Source: Rossellomorea orangium (GTDB lineage Bacteria > Bacillota > Bacilli > Bacillales > Bacillaceae_B). From it: a DNA stretch of 64,000 nucleotides. Shown here one piece after another: positions 17,784 to 27,736 of this stretch. The notes under the pieces are model-generated. The model was not told the DNA's origin, ran no database searches, and saw only the letters and a program-made list of their open reading frames with translations. Where the stretch lies: assembly GCF_019334305.1 (NCBI RefSeq), contig NZ_JAHWGH010000015.1, forward strand, positions 145,758 to 209,757, given 5' to 3'. Within the stretch, counting starts at the first letter, position 1. Each line of letters begins with the position of its first letter. Made by a program: the position numbers and the translations under genes.

Positions 17784-19214
17784 TTAACGTTTTTGAATTT
17801 CCTGAAGCAATAATTTATTGACAAGCGGCGGGTTGGCCTGGCCTTTTGTCGCTTTCATGATTTGACCGACAAGGAATCCGATGGCACGGTCTTTCCCGTT
17901 CTTGAAGTCTTCGATGGATTGTGGATTTGCATCCAATGTTTCCGTCACAATCTTGAGTAGTGCACCTTCGTCAGAGATTTGAACAAGACCTTTATCTTTC
18001 ACGATTTGTTCAGGATCTCCACCGTTTTCCACCAATTCTTTAAACACTTTCTTCGCAATCTTGGAAGAAATCGTGCCTTTTTCGATCAGCTTGATCATTC
18101 CGGCAAGGCCTTGAGGTGTCAGCTTGACCTCTTCAAGCTCCTTCTGCTGTGCATTTAGGTAAGCAGACACTTCACCCATCAGCCAGTTGGACGCTAGCTT
18201 CGAATCTGCACCTGCTACAACAGTCTCTTCAAAGAAATCAGACATTTCCTTCGTCAAAGTCAGAACCATGGCATCATATGCAGGCAATCCCATTTCTTCC
18301 ACATAACGCTTTTTACGCTCATCTGGAAGCTCAGGGATCTCAGCACGGATGCGGTCCATCCATTCTTGATCGATGTGAAGATGTAAAAGATCAGGTTCAG
18401 GGAAGTAACGGTAATCATCCGATCCTTCTTTGACACGCATAAGGATGGTTTTACCCGTTGATTCATCGAAACGAAGCGTCTCCTGTTGAATCAACCCTCC
18501 AGATAGAAGTACTTTCTCCTGACGGACGATTTCATACTCCAATCCTTTTTTTACAAAGTTAAATGAGTTGAGGTTCTTAAGCTCGGCTTTCGTTCCGAAC
18601 TTCTCCTGACCGATTGGACGCAGGGAAATATTGGCGTCACAGCGAAGTGATCCTTCTTCCATCTTACAGTCGGAAACCCCTGTGTATTGGATGATGGATT
18701 TCAGCTTCTCAAGATACGCATATGCCTCTTCCGGTGTACGGATGTCCGGCTCAGATACGATCTCAATCAGAGGTGTTCCCTGACGGTTATAGTCGACAAG
18801 GGAATAACCGTCACCTGAGTGAGTCAGTTTCCCTGCATCTTCCTCAAGGTGAAGACGGGTGATCCCGATTCGTTTCTTCTCACCATTCACTTCGATCTCG
18901 ATCCATCCATTTTCACCGATCGGCTTGTCAAATTGAGAGATTTGGTACGCTTTCGGGTTATCCGGATAGAAATAGTTTTTTCGGTCAAACTTTGTATCCG
19001 TGGCGATTTCACAATTCAATGCGATGGCCGCCTTCATTCCGAACTCAATGGCACGCTTGTTTACCACCGGAAGAACACCGGGATAGCCAAGGTCGATCAC
19101 GTTTGTATTTGTGTTCGGCTCTGCTCCGAAGTGGTTCGGCGCCGGAGAGAACATCTTACTGTCCGTTTTTAATTCTACGTGGACTTCTAGTCCGATTACT
19201 GGTTCAAAGTTCAT
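17784..19214 (-). CDS. gatB: Asp-tRNA(Asn)/Glu-tRNA(Gln) amidotransferase subunit GatB
   Basis: This 476-residue tRNA-binding and kinase subunit of the GatCAB amidotransferase activates misacylated Glu-tRNA(Gln) (and Asp-tRNA(Asn) where needed) before amidation. The family start [15 protein letters not shown], the [12 protein letters not shown] segment and the Zn-adjacent region are conserved. The C-terminal YqeY-like domain (from about residue 330) ends in [20 protein letters not shown] chose the ATG at 19214, with AAGGGGTG six bases upstream; an upstream GTG lies inside that site. It is the last gene of gatCAB. Confidence 0.97.
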   Translation of the reverse strand: MNFEPVIGLEVHVELKTDSKMFSPAPNHFGAEPNTNTNVIDLGYPGVLPVVNKRAIEFGMKAAIALNCEIATDTKFDRKNYFYPDNPKAYQISQFDKPIGENGWIEIEVNGEKKRIGITRLHLEEDAGKLTHSGDGYSLVDYNRQGTPLIEIVSEPDIRTPEEAYAYLEKLKSIIQYTGVSDCKMEEGSLRCDANISLRPIGQEKFGTKAELKNLNSFNFVKKGLEYEIVRQEKVLLSGGLIQQETLRFDESTGKTILMRVKEGSDDYRYFPEPDLLHLHIDQEWMDRIRAEIPELPDERKKRYVEEMGLPAYDAMVLTLTKEMSDFFEETVVAGADSKLASNWLMGEVSAYLNAQQKELEEVKLTPQGLAGMIKLIEKGTISSKIAKKVFKELVENGGDPEQIVKDKGLVQISDEGALLKIVTETLDANPQSIEDFKNGKDRAIGFLVGQIMKATKGQANPPLVNKLLLQEIQKR

Positions 19215-19226
19215 TGATTTCACCCC

Positions 19227-20687
19227 TTACAGTTGTGGTCTTTTTGTATGGAAATCTGTCGCTTGCTCAAATGCATGAGCGACGCGATAAATCGTGCTTT
19301 CGTCAAAATGCTTTCCGATGATTTGAAGACCTAGCGGAAGTCCTGTTGAAGAGAATCCACAAGGTACTGAGATTCCCGGTACCCCTGCAAGGTTCACTGG
19401 AATCGTTAAAATATCGTTCGCATACATCGTTAATGGATCATCGATTTTTTCACCGATTTTGAAAGCCGGCGTCGGTGTTGTAGGTCCGATGATGACGTCA
19501 TATTTCGCAAATACATCTTCAAAGTCTTTCTTGATCAACGTACGCGCCTGTTGAGCTTTCTTATAATAAGCATCATAGTAACCGGAGCTTAAAGCAAACG
19601 TTCCAAGCATGATACGACGCTTCACTTCGTCCCCGAAGCCTTCCGCACGTGTCTTCTTATAAAGATCAAGAAGGTTCTCTGCGTTCGGCGTACGGTAGCC
19701 GTAACGAACACCGTCGAAACGGGCAAGGTTGGCAGACGCTTCAGAAGAAGCTAACAAGTAGTAAGTAGACACACCGAATTTAGAATGCGGAAGAGAAACT
19801 TCTTCCCATGTCGCTCCCATGCCTTCCAATACTTTAAGTGAAGCAAGCACAGCTTGACGGGCTTCTTCCCCGACACCTTCACCTAAGTATTCTTTCGGTA
19901 CAGCAATTTTAAGCCCTTTTACATCGCCTGTAAGAGCCTCCGCATAATTCGGAACCTCCACATTGGCTGAAGTCGAATCATTCGGATCAAGTCCAGCGAT
20001 GGCTTGCAGTAAGTACGCGTTATCCTCAACGTTACGAGTGATTGGTCCGATTTGGTCAAGAGATGAAGCAAATGCCACAAGCCCGAAACGGGATACACGT
20101 CCGTATGTCGGTTTTAATCCGACAGTACCCGTGAATGCGGCCGGCTGGCGGATCGATCCACCAGTATCGGAACCTAATGAAAATGGTACTTCCCCTGCTG
20201 CAACGGATGCTGCGGAACCACCTGAAGATCCACCTGGGACCGTTTCAAGATTCCATGGATTGCTCGTCTTCTGGAAACCGGAGTTTTCAGTAGATGAACC
20301 CATCGCAAACTCATCCATATTCAATTTACCGATCGTGATCGTATCGGCACTATGTAATTTATTGATGACCGTCGCATCATAAATCGGATTGAAGTTCTCA
20401 AGGATTTTACTTGCACAAGTGGTACGAAGACCTTTTGTGACGATATTATCTTTGATCCCGATCGGCATTCCGAAAAGAAGACCTTTACTTTCATCCGTCC
20501 CAAGTTTGGAATCCATTTCCTTCGCTTTACTGCGGGCATTCTCTTCATCCAGTGTTAAAAATGCCTTTACTTTATCTTCAACGGCGTCGATTCGTTTGTA
20601 CGACTCGTCTACCAGATCTGTGACAGAAACTTCTTTCTTATGTAAAAGCTCATGAAGCTCTGATAATTTATGGTCAAATAATGACAT
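19227..20687 (-). CDS. gatA: Amidotransferase subunit GatA (amidase)
   Basis: This 486-residue amidase-signature enzyme hydrolyses glutamine to supply ammonia to GatB. The Ser-cis-Ser-Lys machinery is in the [21 protein letters not shown] region and [11 protein letters not shown] (about residues 150-185), with the catalytic Lys near residue 78 in [16 protein letters not shown] lies just before the ATG. It follows gatC by 12 bases and precedes gatB by 12 bases, one transcription unit. Confidence 0.97.
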   Translation of the reverse strand: MSLFDHKLSELHELLHKKEVSVTDLVDESYKRIDAVEDKVKAFLTLDEENARSKAKEMDSKLGTDESKGLLFGMPIGIKDNIVTKGLRTTCASKILENFNPIYDATVINKLHSADTITIGKLNMDEFAMGSSTENSGFQKTSNPWNLETVPGGSSGGSAASVAAGEVPFSLGSDTGGSIRQPAAFTGTVGLKPTYGRVSRFGLVAFASSLDQIGPITRNVEDNAYLLQAIAGLDPNDSTSANVEVPNYAEALTGDVKGLKIAVPKEYLGEGVGEEARQAVLASLKVLEGMGATWEEVSLPHSKFGVSTYYLLASSEASANLARFDGVRYGYRTPNAENLLDLYKKTRAEGFGDEVKRRIMLGTFALSSGYYDAYYKKAQQARTLIKKDFEDVFAKYDVIIGPTTPTPAFKIGEKIDDPLTMYANDILTIPVNLAGVPGISVPCGFSSTGLPLGLQIIGKHFDESTIYRVAHAFEQATDFHTKRPQL

Positions 20688-20699
20688 GAGGTCCCCTCC

Positions 20700-20990
20700 T
20701 TAGTCCAAGATCGATGGAACGCGAACTTGTCCATCTTGTTTGTCTGGTGCGTTCTTCAATACTTCTTCACGTGGCAGGCCTTTAACAGGCTTATCTTCAC
20801 GCATCACATTCTTCATATCCAGTACGTGACTTGTTGCTTCCACATTCGATGTATCCAATTCATTCAGCTGCTCGGCAAACCCGATAATCGCATCCAGCTG
20901 GGTCGTAAACTTCTTCGCTTCATCTTCAGTGATGGCTAGTCGTGCAAGGTGCGCAACATGCTTCACCTGCTCTTCAGAAATTCTAGACAT
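20700..20990 (-). CDS. gatC: Amidotransferase subunit GatC
   Basis: This 96-residue linker subunit stabilises GatA and GatB. It begins [20 protein letters not shown], as in other GatC proteins, and ends near VRVPSILD. The open frame extends 35 codons further upstream, but GGAGGTGAAGAAG immediately precedes the ATG at 20990 and the upstream residues do not fit the family. It is the first gene of the gatCAB unit; a promoter-like sequence lies about 45 bases upstream. Confidence 0.95.
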   Translation of the reverse strand: MSRISEEQVKHVAHLARLAITEDEAKKFTTQLDAIIGFAEQLNELDTSNVEATSHVLDMKNVMREDKPVKGLPREEVLKNAPDKQDGQVRVPSILD

Positions 20991-21033
20991 CTTCTTCACC
21001 TCCGTATATGTTCGAACACTCACAATACTATTG

Positions 21034-21063
21034 ATAATACCAAAATTCGCTTCATGAAAGCAA
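21034..21063 (-). promoter_or_regulatory. Predicted promoter of gatCAB
   Basis: On the minus strand, TTGCTT and TATTAT are separated by 18 bases, about 40 bases upstream of the gatC ATG. Confidence 0.4.
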
Positions 21064-21129
21064 CTATGATACGGGTTGTCCATACTTCCCTCCATTCTAC
21101 CACGAAATCAGTGAAGGGTGTGATTTTAT

Positions 21130-21143
21130 GAGGGACGGACCTT
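21130..21143 (+). repeat. AGGGACGGACCT dispersed repeat
   Basis: Exact copy in plus orientation upstream of gatC. Confidence 0.8.
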
Positions 21144-21449
21144 GGGTGGGAGTATCTGAATAAATGATAAACATTTAGTTGAGCTCGATGTGTGGGTCGG
21201 TCACGCATACTGATGATGGTCCGGTCCCGTGATTCGGAACTTTTTCCTGGGTGAATCATGCGGAGGGCAAATGATCGTGCCGGATTTCACATTTTCTTTT
21301 TTTATAAAGCTTCCTACTCCTGCAATAGGATGAAAAAAACGTCTATTTGAGTAACTCCGATCCAAATATTGATGAAATCCCTTATGCAGAAGAGACTTTA
21401 TGGAGAATTAATGAAAGGAAGACTGTCAATATGGTCCAGTACGAGGAGG

Positions 21450-21543
21450 ATTGCGTCATTTCAGGCTTTGATTGCGTCATTTTCACGCTTAATTGCGTCG
21501 TTTTTTTATTTATTGCGTCATTATTATGTATAATTGCGTAACT
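21450..21543 (+). repeat. Array of five ATTGCGTCATTT motifs at 20-21 bp spacing
   Basis: Motif starts at 21450, 21471, 21492, 21512 and 21533 (spacings 21, 21, 20, 21). Spacers differ in sequence. The same motif forms a second array at 63354-63447. Confidence 0.85.
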
Positions 21544-21625
21544 TCCCATAAAATGGATAAATCTAACCTTCAATATAAAGGATTTCCCAACCCCATATCG
21601 AACCTATACTTTAAGAGGTGATTCC

Positions 21626-21982
21626 ATGAAAATATACAGCTTCAAACAAAATACCGGAAAATCCGTTCAAAAATTCAACAGTCAAAATGTGACGATCCAT
21701 CCTTTACTAAAGCCTGATGAGCCATTTCAGATCGGATACTTTTATTTAGAAGCAAACAGTGTACTGGGAATGCATCCCGCCATGTGCGATCAGCTTCTGA
21801 TGATTACGTCGGGAAGTGGTTGGGTCAGGATTGAAGGAGAAGATAAGATTGAGGTCGAACCGGGAATGGCCGTGTTCTGGCAGAAAGGCGAAATGCATGA
21901 ATCCGGCTCAGATACAGGTATGACAGCCATTGTAGCTGAGGGCAGCAGACTTGATCCCGAACGATATCTCACTCTGGGATAA
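21626..21982 (+). CDS. Cupin domain protein
   Basis: This 118-residue single-domain cupin has the first conserved motif around ANSVLGMHPAMCDQLLMITSG (about residues 42-62, given in parts) and a second at VEPGMAVFWQKGEMHESGSD. Metal-ligand-like His and Glu residues are present in both. Such proteins bind small ligands or act as metal-dependent enzymes; the specific role is unknown. AAGAGGTG precedes the ATG. It lies 72 bases upstream of the AbrB-family membrane protein gene on the same strand. Confidence 0.8.
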   Translation: MKIYSFKQNTGKSVQKFNSQNVTIHPLLKPDEPFQIGYFYLEANSVLGMHPAMCDQLLMITSGSGWVRIEGEDKIEVEPGMAVFWQKGEMHESGSDTGMTAIVAEGSRLDPERYLTLG

Positions 21983-22054
21983 GCGGACCAGTTGCTTCCA
22001 TTCTCCCGTTTGATTACCCTTAAATAGAGTACATATATCGAAAGGGTTGTCTAC

Positions 22055-23119
22055 ATGTATCCTATTCTATCAGCCTTAATAGCAGGGATCATAGGCGGAG
22101 CGGTTTTCACCCTCCTCCATCTTCCCCTCTCATGGCTGCTCGGTTCGATGGTTTCGGTCTTTCTAATCAACAAATGGACAAAGCTTGAACTTGCCTGGCC
22201 ATCATACTTCCGGGATATTGGGTTGGTCATTGTCGGCTATACCATCGGGCAGTCCTTCAGCAAGCAAACCATGATTGAAATCTTCACTCAGCTACCGTCC
22301 ATGCTGGCAACAACGGTTACCCTTATCGTTTTCAGCATGATCCTGGCTTATATTACATCGCACATGACAGGGATCGGTCTGCCCTCGACCATTACCGGCA
22401 GCATTCCCGGTGGACTTTCACAAATGGTGGCTCTTGGAGAAGAGATGAGGAATATCGACTTGACGGTCGTCACGATCCTACAGGTCATCCGACTTCTGTC
22501 TGTCATCTTTGTCGTACCGTTCCTTGTGTTCAGTCCACTCCTGGCCGGCGAAAGAGCAGGGACCGGAACTGCCGCACAGTCGTTTGAGCTACCTGTTATT
22601 CAATGGGGGTTCGTCCTTTTTTTCACGATCGCTGTCGCAGCAGGCATTTTGGCTAAAAAAATTCACTTGCCCACCCCTGCCTTACTTGGTCCGATATTGG
22701 TGATCGGAGGCTTCATGGTGGCTGAATGGCCGGTTCCCCATATGCCAGGTCTTCTCATTATCCTGGCACAGCTATCTTTAGGCATTTACTTTAGCTTCAT
22801 GATGAATTTCTCGTCATCGGGATCGATGGGCAAGTTTATCATATGGTCGTTATTTACTTCTCTCTGCCTGCTTTTATGCTGTGCAGGTCTCAGTGTGCTA
22901 TTAAGCCGATGGCATGACATATCATTCCTGACCGCATTTATCAGCCTGGCCCCCGGTGGCATGGCCGAAATGGCACTGGTCGGGCAAGCTGTCGATGCCG
23001 ACCTTTCCATCATTACGGGGTATCATTTATTCCGTATCCTGTTCATTCTTTTCGTCATCCCGGTCATGTTGAAAGGATTGTTCAAGCTTTCCATTTTCCA
23101 AAAGGGCAAACACAATTAG
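22055..23119 (+). CDS. AbrB-family integral membrane protein (PF05145 type)
   Basis: This 354-residue protein has about ten membrane segments arranged as an internal duplication. Each half carries a conserved LPSTITGSIPGGLSQMVALGE-type motif, seen at about residues 108-128 and again as SLAPGGMAEMALVGQAVDAD at about 298-317. The family is often annotated 'AbrB transcriptional regulator' or 'ammonia monooxygenase', names not supported by its topology; a transport role is more likely. It ends with a 4-base overlap with the convergent yueI gene. Confidence 0.85.
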   Translation: MYPILSALIAGIIGGAVFTLLHLPLSWLLGSMVSVFLINKWTKLELAWPSYFRDIGLVIVGYTIGQSFSKQTMIEIFTQLPSMLATTVTLIVFSMILAYITSHMTGIGLPSTITGSIPGGLSQMVALGEEMRNIDLTVVTILQVIRLLSVIFVVPFLVFSPLLAGERAGTGTAAQSFELPVIQWGFVLFFTIAVAAGILAKKIHLPTPALLGPILVIGGFMVAEWPVPHMPGLLIILAQLSLGIYFSFMMNFSSSGSMGKFIIWSLFTSLCLLLCCAGLSVLLSRWHDISFLTAFISLAPGGMAEMALVGQAVDADLSIITGYHLFRILFILFVIPVMLKGLFKLSIFQKGKHN

Positions 23120-23559
23120 AAAAGCTTATTTTTAATTGATGAAAGTAGGCTTTTCTTTTGCTTCGGCTTAGATTCGCTGACTTTTTCACTTTGTTTTTGT
23201 ACATAGATCTCTTCTAGATCAATGGCATGATCATAGGCGAGAACGAGGCCGATTTCCGTTTCGATATCCTTATTGGTGACCATGGAAAACGGAATATGAT
23301 GCGCATCGGCAAGCTTGATGTATTTTGATAAAAAGGTATAGCTCATATTTCCATTCAATAAAAGCTTCGCATCAGGATGCTGCTTCATCCGATCCTGAAC
23401 TTCCTTATATACTCCCTTTTCCCTCACCTGACTTTGGGTCAGAGCGATGACGATCCGCTCTCTGAGGCTACCAAGAAACTTCCTTCTTTCATCGGGCTTG
23501 GTTTGCTTCTGACCGTACATTCCGTTTTCCAGATAATCATCTATGCTTGGTTTACTCAA
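23116..23559 (-). CDS. yueI: YueI family protein (DUF1694)
   Basis: This 147-residue cytoplasmic protein of the conserved Bacillus YueI family contains YGQKQTKPDERRKFLGSLRE near the start, LLLNGNMSYTFLSKYIKLAD, and IGLVLAYDHAID, ending in a Lys/Ser-rich tail. Function is unknown. I chose TTG at 23559, since GGAGGTG is 8 bases upstream; the GTG two codons earlier is too close. Its 3' end overlaps the convergent membrane protein gene by 4 bases. Confidence 0.82.
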   Translation of the reverse strand: MSKPSIDDYLENGMYGQKQTKPDERRKFLGSLRERIVIALTQSQVREKGVYKEVQDRMKQHPDAKLLLNGNMSYTFLSKYIKLADAHHIPFSMVTNKDIETEIGLVLAYDHAIDLEEIYVQKQSEKVSESKPKQKKSLLSSIKNKLF

Positions 23560-23670
23560 AAACACTGCACCTCCAAAACGTCTTAATACAGTTTCCCCTA
23601 CACTATATGTTTACATGTGTCCATTTGGTTCTGTCCCATTTTCTCTTAAGGAGATACTTTCAGGCAACTA

Positions 23671-23704
23671 AAAGGGTCCGCTCTTCAAAGTGAGCGAACC
23701 CTTT
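23671..23704 (-). terminator. Terminator of the arginine operon
   Basis: AAAGGGTCCGCTC pairs with GAGCGAACCCTTT (one mismatch), then TTTTAG on the minus strand, just after argF. Confidence 0.8.
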
Positions 23705-23708
23705 GCTT

Positions 23709-24662
23709 TTATACAAATAGAGATTGCAAGATCGCTTTCTGGACATGCAGTCGATTCTCCGCCTGTTGAAACACCGCGGAATGTGCTCCGTCGATGACGT
23801 CTGCCGTCACTTCTTCTTCACGATGGGCAGGAAGGCAATGGAGGAATGTCACATCGGGTGCAGCGTGTGCAAGCAGCCCTTCATTGACTTGATACCCTTT
23901 AAAATCTTCAAGACGCTTTAGCGCTTCTTCTTCCTGCCCCATACTTGCCCACACATCGGTGTAGACGACATCAGCCCCTTTGACCGCTTCGATCGGGTCA
24001 TAAGTAAGCGTAAAACTCACTCCGCTGTTGGCGGCCAGTTCAACCGTCTTACCAATAATATCCGCTTTCGGCTCATACCCTTCCGGACAAGAAACGACGA
24101 CGTCCATTCCAAGCTTTGCACAAAGGATCATGAAGGAGTGTGCCACATTGTTTCCGTCCCCGATGTACACTGCCTTCACTCCTTTTAACGTCCCCTTTGT
24201 TTCAAGGATCGTCAACACATCCGCCAACGCCTGGCAGGGGTGATACGTATCACAGAGCCCGTTGATGACGGGGACGCTTGAACTTGCAGCCAACTGAGTC
24301 ACTTTCTCTGTCTCAAACGTACGGATCATGATTCCATCCACGTAGGAGGACAGGACCCTCGCCGTATCTTCAATGGACTCCCCTCTTCCAAGCTGGATAT
24401 CACGGGAATTCAGATAGATGGCATGCCCACCCATTTGAAGCATTCCCGCTTCAAATGACACCCGTGTTCTCGTGGACGACTTTTCAAAGATCATTCCGAG
24501 GATCTTTCCTTCCAGGCTCTTGGATCGTGGGTTTTTCTTCAAATACTGAGCAACGTTCAAAAGCTCATGTACCTCTTCCGCCGTGTAATCCAGCCATGTG
24601 ACAAGATCTCTTCCTTTTAAAGACAGCTTATATGGTATCGATGCGATGTTTGATTTCATCAT
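23709..24662 (-). CDS. argF: Ornithine carbamoyltransferase
   Basis: This 317-residue enzyme makes citrulline from ornithine and carbamoyl phosphate. The carbamoyl phosphate loop KSSTRTRVSFEAGM lies at about residues 60-73, HPCQALADVLT at about 141-151, and the ornithine/catalytic Cys motif FLHCLPAHREEE at about 271-282. The start overlaps the carB stop (ATGATGA), so it is coupled. It is the last gene of argCJBD-carAB-argF, the same order as in B. subtilis. Confidence 0.97.
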   Translation of the reverse strand: MMKSNIASIPYKLSLKGRDLVTWLDYTAEEVHELLNVAQYLKKNPRSKSLEGKILGMIFEKSSTRTRVSFEAGMLQMGGHAIYLNSRDIQLGRGESIEDTARVLSSYVDGIMIRTFETEKVTQLAASSSVPVINGLCDTYHPCQALADVLTILETKGTLKGVKAVYIGDGNNVAHSFMILCAKLGMDVVVSCPEGYEPKADIIGKTVELAANSGVSFTLTYDPIEAVKGADVVYTDVWASMGQEEEALKRLEDFKGYQVNEGLLAHAAPDVTFLHCLPAHREEEVTADVIDGAHSAVFQQAENRLHVQKAILQSLFV

Positions 24663-27600
24663 GCTCCGTTCACTCCCTGCAAGATTTTTGAATGGACTAA
24701 AGGCTTAGGTTTAACATTGACTGCGCTCTTACTCCGAATGAAGGCGTACAAGGTTTCCGCTTCGGTCATGACAATGATCCCTGCCTCTAAGGCAACGATC
24801 CTTCTCTTCTTCATTACTTCGGATTCCCCATCACTGTAATAGATACAGGCAGTGTCTGTTTCGATCCAATCACTGAATATATCATCCGGGGCTGTCTGAT
24901 ACTGACTTATTTCTGCGTGGGGGCTGTCGACGTAGATCGTCCCGCCGGCTTCCACACCTTCATGAGCTTCTTCGAACACTTTATATAAAGCTTCTTCGAC
25001 GGTTTCACCCAGACACAGCCCTTCCCCAGTCGACTTCATATTTGCGCCCAGCGTTTGATCAATTTCCGGCATGGCGTGGGATGAAAATACGGGATACTTC
25101 ACTCCAACCCCATCCACCTTGGAAGGAGTCTCAAAAGCGTCGATCGTCAGGTTCTCCCCGCATATCAAATCGATGGACATATCCATCAGTGAAAAGCCAA
25201 GGATCTTACTGACAATCGGGACGGTCCGGCTAGCCCTTGGGTTCACCTCCAACACATATAACTGTTCATCTTGCAGCAGGAATTGAATATTCATAATCCC
25301 TTTGTACTGAAGCGCGGAGACGATCTTATTGGCATATCCTTCGATGATCTCTTTCATTTCCTCAGAAAGGGATTCCGAAGGGAAGATGGACATGCTGTCG
25401 CCCGAGTGGACACCAGCCCGTTCAATCTGCTCCATCACACCGGGAACATATGCATGGACACCGTCCCCGACAAGATCGATCTCCACTTCCTGTCCCTCTT
25501 TGAATTCATCTATTAATATAGGAAAATACTCTTTCTCTGCTTCCTGAATGAAACGTTTCATTTCTTCCGGTGTATTCACCTTCACCATGCCTTTGCCCCC
25601 TATGACGTAGGAAGGGCGGCACAGAAGAGGGAAGGCTAGATGACGTGCCACCTGCAGGGCTTCTTCCCTGCTGTGGCAAATCTCTCCCTTCACACGTGGA
25701 ATTTCTTTAGCATCCAGCAATTGATAAAATCGCTCCCGGTCTTCCACTGTATCAATTTTATCGTTAGAGGTGCCGAGTAATTTCACACCTGCTTCTTCAA
25801 GCACTCCTGCCAGGTTCAACGCCGTCTGCCCACCAAATTGGACAAGGACAGCATCCACATTCTCATGTTTGATAATCGACATGACGGATTCAAACGTAAT
25901 CGGTTCAAAATATAATCGGTCCGCCGTCTCATAATCGGTGCTGACGGTCTCTGGATTATTGTTCACCATGATCGTCGTGTATCCATGCTTTTTCAGACGC
26001 TGGATCGCCTTGACGGCACTGTAGTCGAATTCGACTCCCTGGCCGATCCGGATCGGCCCCGCCCCGACGATCAGGACTTTTTTCTCTCCAGCCAAAGGAT
26101 TTATCTCATTGGAGCCATAGTAGGTCGAATAAGCATAGTTCGTGATGGCTTCAAATTCTCCTGCGCATGTGTCCACCATTTTGAACCCAGGGACGATACC
26201 CTCTTCCACTCTCATCGTGGTGATATCCGCTTCTGACTTCCCCGTATATCCGGCGATGACTTTATCCTCAAATCGGAATTCTTTTGCTTTTTTCAAAAGT
26301 TCTGAAGTAAACGGCATGCCCTGAAGCCCTTTTTCTACAGACACCAGATTACTCATAACCGACAGGAACAGTTTATCGATTCCCGTCTTATCATGAAGAT
26401 CGGCAACCGAACTGCCTCTTCTTAACAGCTCCATCAGTTCAAAGAACCGTGAATCCGTCGGCACTTCAATCTTTTCCTCCAAGCCTCTGACCGACACATC
26501 ACTAAGTCTTCTATAGATGTTCTCTACTGATATATCCAATGATTGAACAGCTTTTTGAAAAGCTGCCTCCAGTGAACGCTCAATCGCCATCACTTCACCC
26601 GTTGCTTTCATCTTTGTCCCGAGCACCCGGTTCGCTTCAGGAAACTTGTCAAACGGCCACCTCGGAAACTTTACCACGACATAGTCCAGGGCAGGCTCAA
26701 AGCTTGCGTAGGTGGTCCTTGTCAACGGGTTGATGATCTCATCCAATGTGTAGCCGACAGCAATCTTCACCGCGATCTTGGCGATGGGGTAGCCCGTTGC
26801 CTTTGATGCAAGGGCAGAAGACCTGCTTACACGGGGATTCACTTCAATCACATAGTACTGTTTGCTGTTAGGGTCTAAAGCAAATTGTATATTGCATCCT
26901 CCCACTACCTTAAGAGCACTGATAATATCAAATGCCGCTGTACGGAGCATATGGAACTCCAGATCGGTCAAGGTCTGGGACGGAGCGACGACGATGGAAT
27001 CCCCTGTATGGACCCCTACCGGATCGAAGTTTTCCATATTGCAGACCGATATACAATTTCCTTTCGAATCTCTCATCACTTCATACTCGATCTCTTTGAA
27101 GCCGGCGATGCTTTTTTCCACTAAGACTTGATGGATGGGGCTTGCCTTCAGTCCGGATAAGACGAGCTTTCTGTATTCCTCCATCGTAGAAGCGATCCCT
27201 CCGCCTCTTCCCCCTAACGTATAGGCAGGACGGACGATGATTGGGAGGGCAGTCTGTTCAGAGAAAGTCAGTGCCCCTTCCAAATCATGAACGATGCTGC
27301 TTTCAGCTGTCGGATGCCCAAGCTCCTCCATTAACGAACGGAACTTCTCTCGATCCTCTCCCTTTTGAATGGAATCAACCGAGGTACCAAGAAGCTTTAC
27401 ACCGTTCTTGGCAAGAACGCCTTTCTCATCCAGTTTGACGGCAAGATTCAAGGCAGTCTGCCCACCCAGGCTTGCCACCAACCCATGGGGGCGTTCTTTT
27501 TCGATGATGGCCGTCACAGATTTGACCGAAAGCGGCTCACTATACACTTTGTCGGCGTAAGCGGTATCCGTCATGATGGTGGCGGGATTATTGTTTACAA

Positions 27601-27736
27601 GGACTACCTCATAGCCCTCTTCCTTCAAGGCAAGACACCCTTGTGTACCGGAGTAATCAAATTCAGCGGCCTGCCCGATGATGATGGGTCCCGACCCGAT
27701 GATCAGGATTTTCTGTATACTGGAATCTTTAGGCAT
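24659..27736 (-). CDS. carB: Carbamoyl phosphate synthase large subunit, arginine-linked
   Basis: This 1025-residue enzyme joins bicarbonate, ammonia from CarA and two ATP to make carbamoyl phosphate. It is an internal duplication: IGSGPIIIGQAAEFDYSGTQ at about residue 13 and VGAGPIRIGQGVEFDYSAVK in the second half, each starting an ATP-grasp synthetase unit, with a C-terminal regulatory region. I chose MPKDSS at 27736, 50 codons inside the longest frame, because it fits the family; it overlaps carA by 8 bases. Its place in the arg cluster points to arginine rather than pyrimidine supply. Confidence 0.97.
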   Translation of the reverse strand: MPKDSSIQKILIIGSGPIIIGQAAEFDYSGTQGCLALKEEGYEVVLVNNNPATIMTDTAYADKVYSEPLSVKSVTAIIEKERPHGLVASLGGQTALNLAVKLDEKGVLAKNGVKLLGTSVDSIQKGEDREKFRSLMEELGHPTAESSIVHDLEGALTFSEQTALPIIVRPAYTLGGRGGGIASTMEEYRKLVLSGLKASPIHQVLVEKSIAGFKEIEYEVMRDSKGNCISVCNMENFDPVGVHTGDSIVVAPSQTLTDLEFHMLRTAAFDIISALKVVGGCNIQFALDPNSKQYYVIEVNPRVSRSSALASKATGYPIAKIAVKIAVGYTLDEIINPLTRTTYASFEPALDYVVVKFPRWPFDKFPEANRVLGTKMKATGEVMAIERSLEAAFQKAVQSLDISVENIYRRLSDVSVRGLEEKIEVPTDSRFFELMELLRRGSSVADLHDKTGIDKLFLSVMSNLVSVEKGLQGMPFTSELLKKAKEFRFEDKVIAGYTGKSEADITTMRVEEGIVPGFKMVDTCAGEFEAITNYAYSTYYGSNEINPLAGEKKVLIVGAGPIRIGQGVEFDYSAVKAIQRLKKHGYTTIMVNNNPETVSTDYETADRLYFEPITFESVMSIIKHENVDAVLVQFGGQTALNLAGVLEEAGVKLLGTSNDKIDTVEDRERFYQLLDAKEIPRVKGEICHSREEALQVARHLAFPLLCRPSYVIGGKGMVKVNTPEEMKRFIQEAEKEYFPILIDEFKEGQEVEIDLVGDGVHAYVPGVMEQIERAGVHSGDSMSIFPSESLSEEMKEIIEGYANKIVSALQYKGIMNIQFLLQDEQLYVLEVNPRASRTVPIVSKILGFSLMDMSIDLICGENLTIDAFETPSKVDGVGVKYPVFSSHAMPEIDQTLGANMKSTGEGLCLGETVEEALYKVFEEAHEGVEAGGTIYVDSPHAEISQYQTAPDDIFSDWIETDTACIYYSDGESEVMKKRRIVALEAGIIVMTEAETLYAFIRSKSAVNVKPKPLVHSKILQGVNGA

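Larger units (their letters stand above)
20991..21625. other. Intergenic region upstream of gatC with phased repeat arrays
   Basis: It holds the gatC promoter-like sequence, one AGGGACGGACCT copy (21130-21143), two TCATGC/TCGTGC motifs (21256, 21275) and the ATTGCGTCATTT array (21450-21543). No supported gene. Confidence 0.65.

Noticed and set aside
21347..21541. 64-codon plus-strand open frame
   Set aside because: Its second half is the ATTGCGTCATTT array; spacing changes of 20 and 21 bp argue against coding selection.
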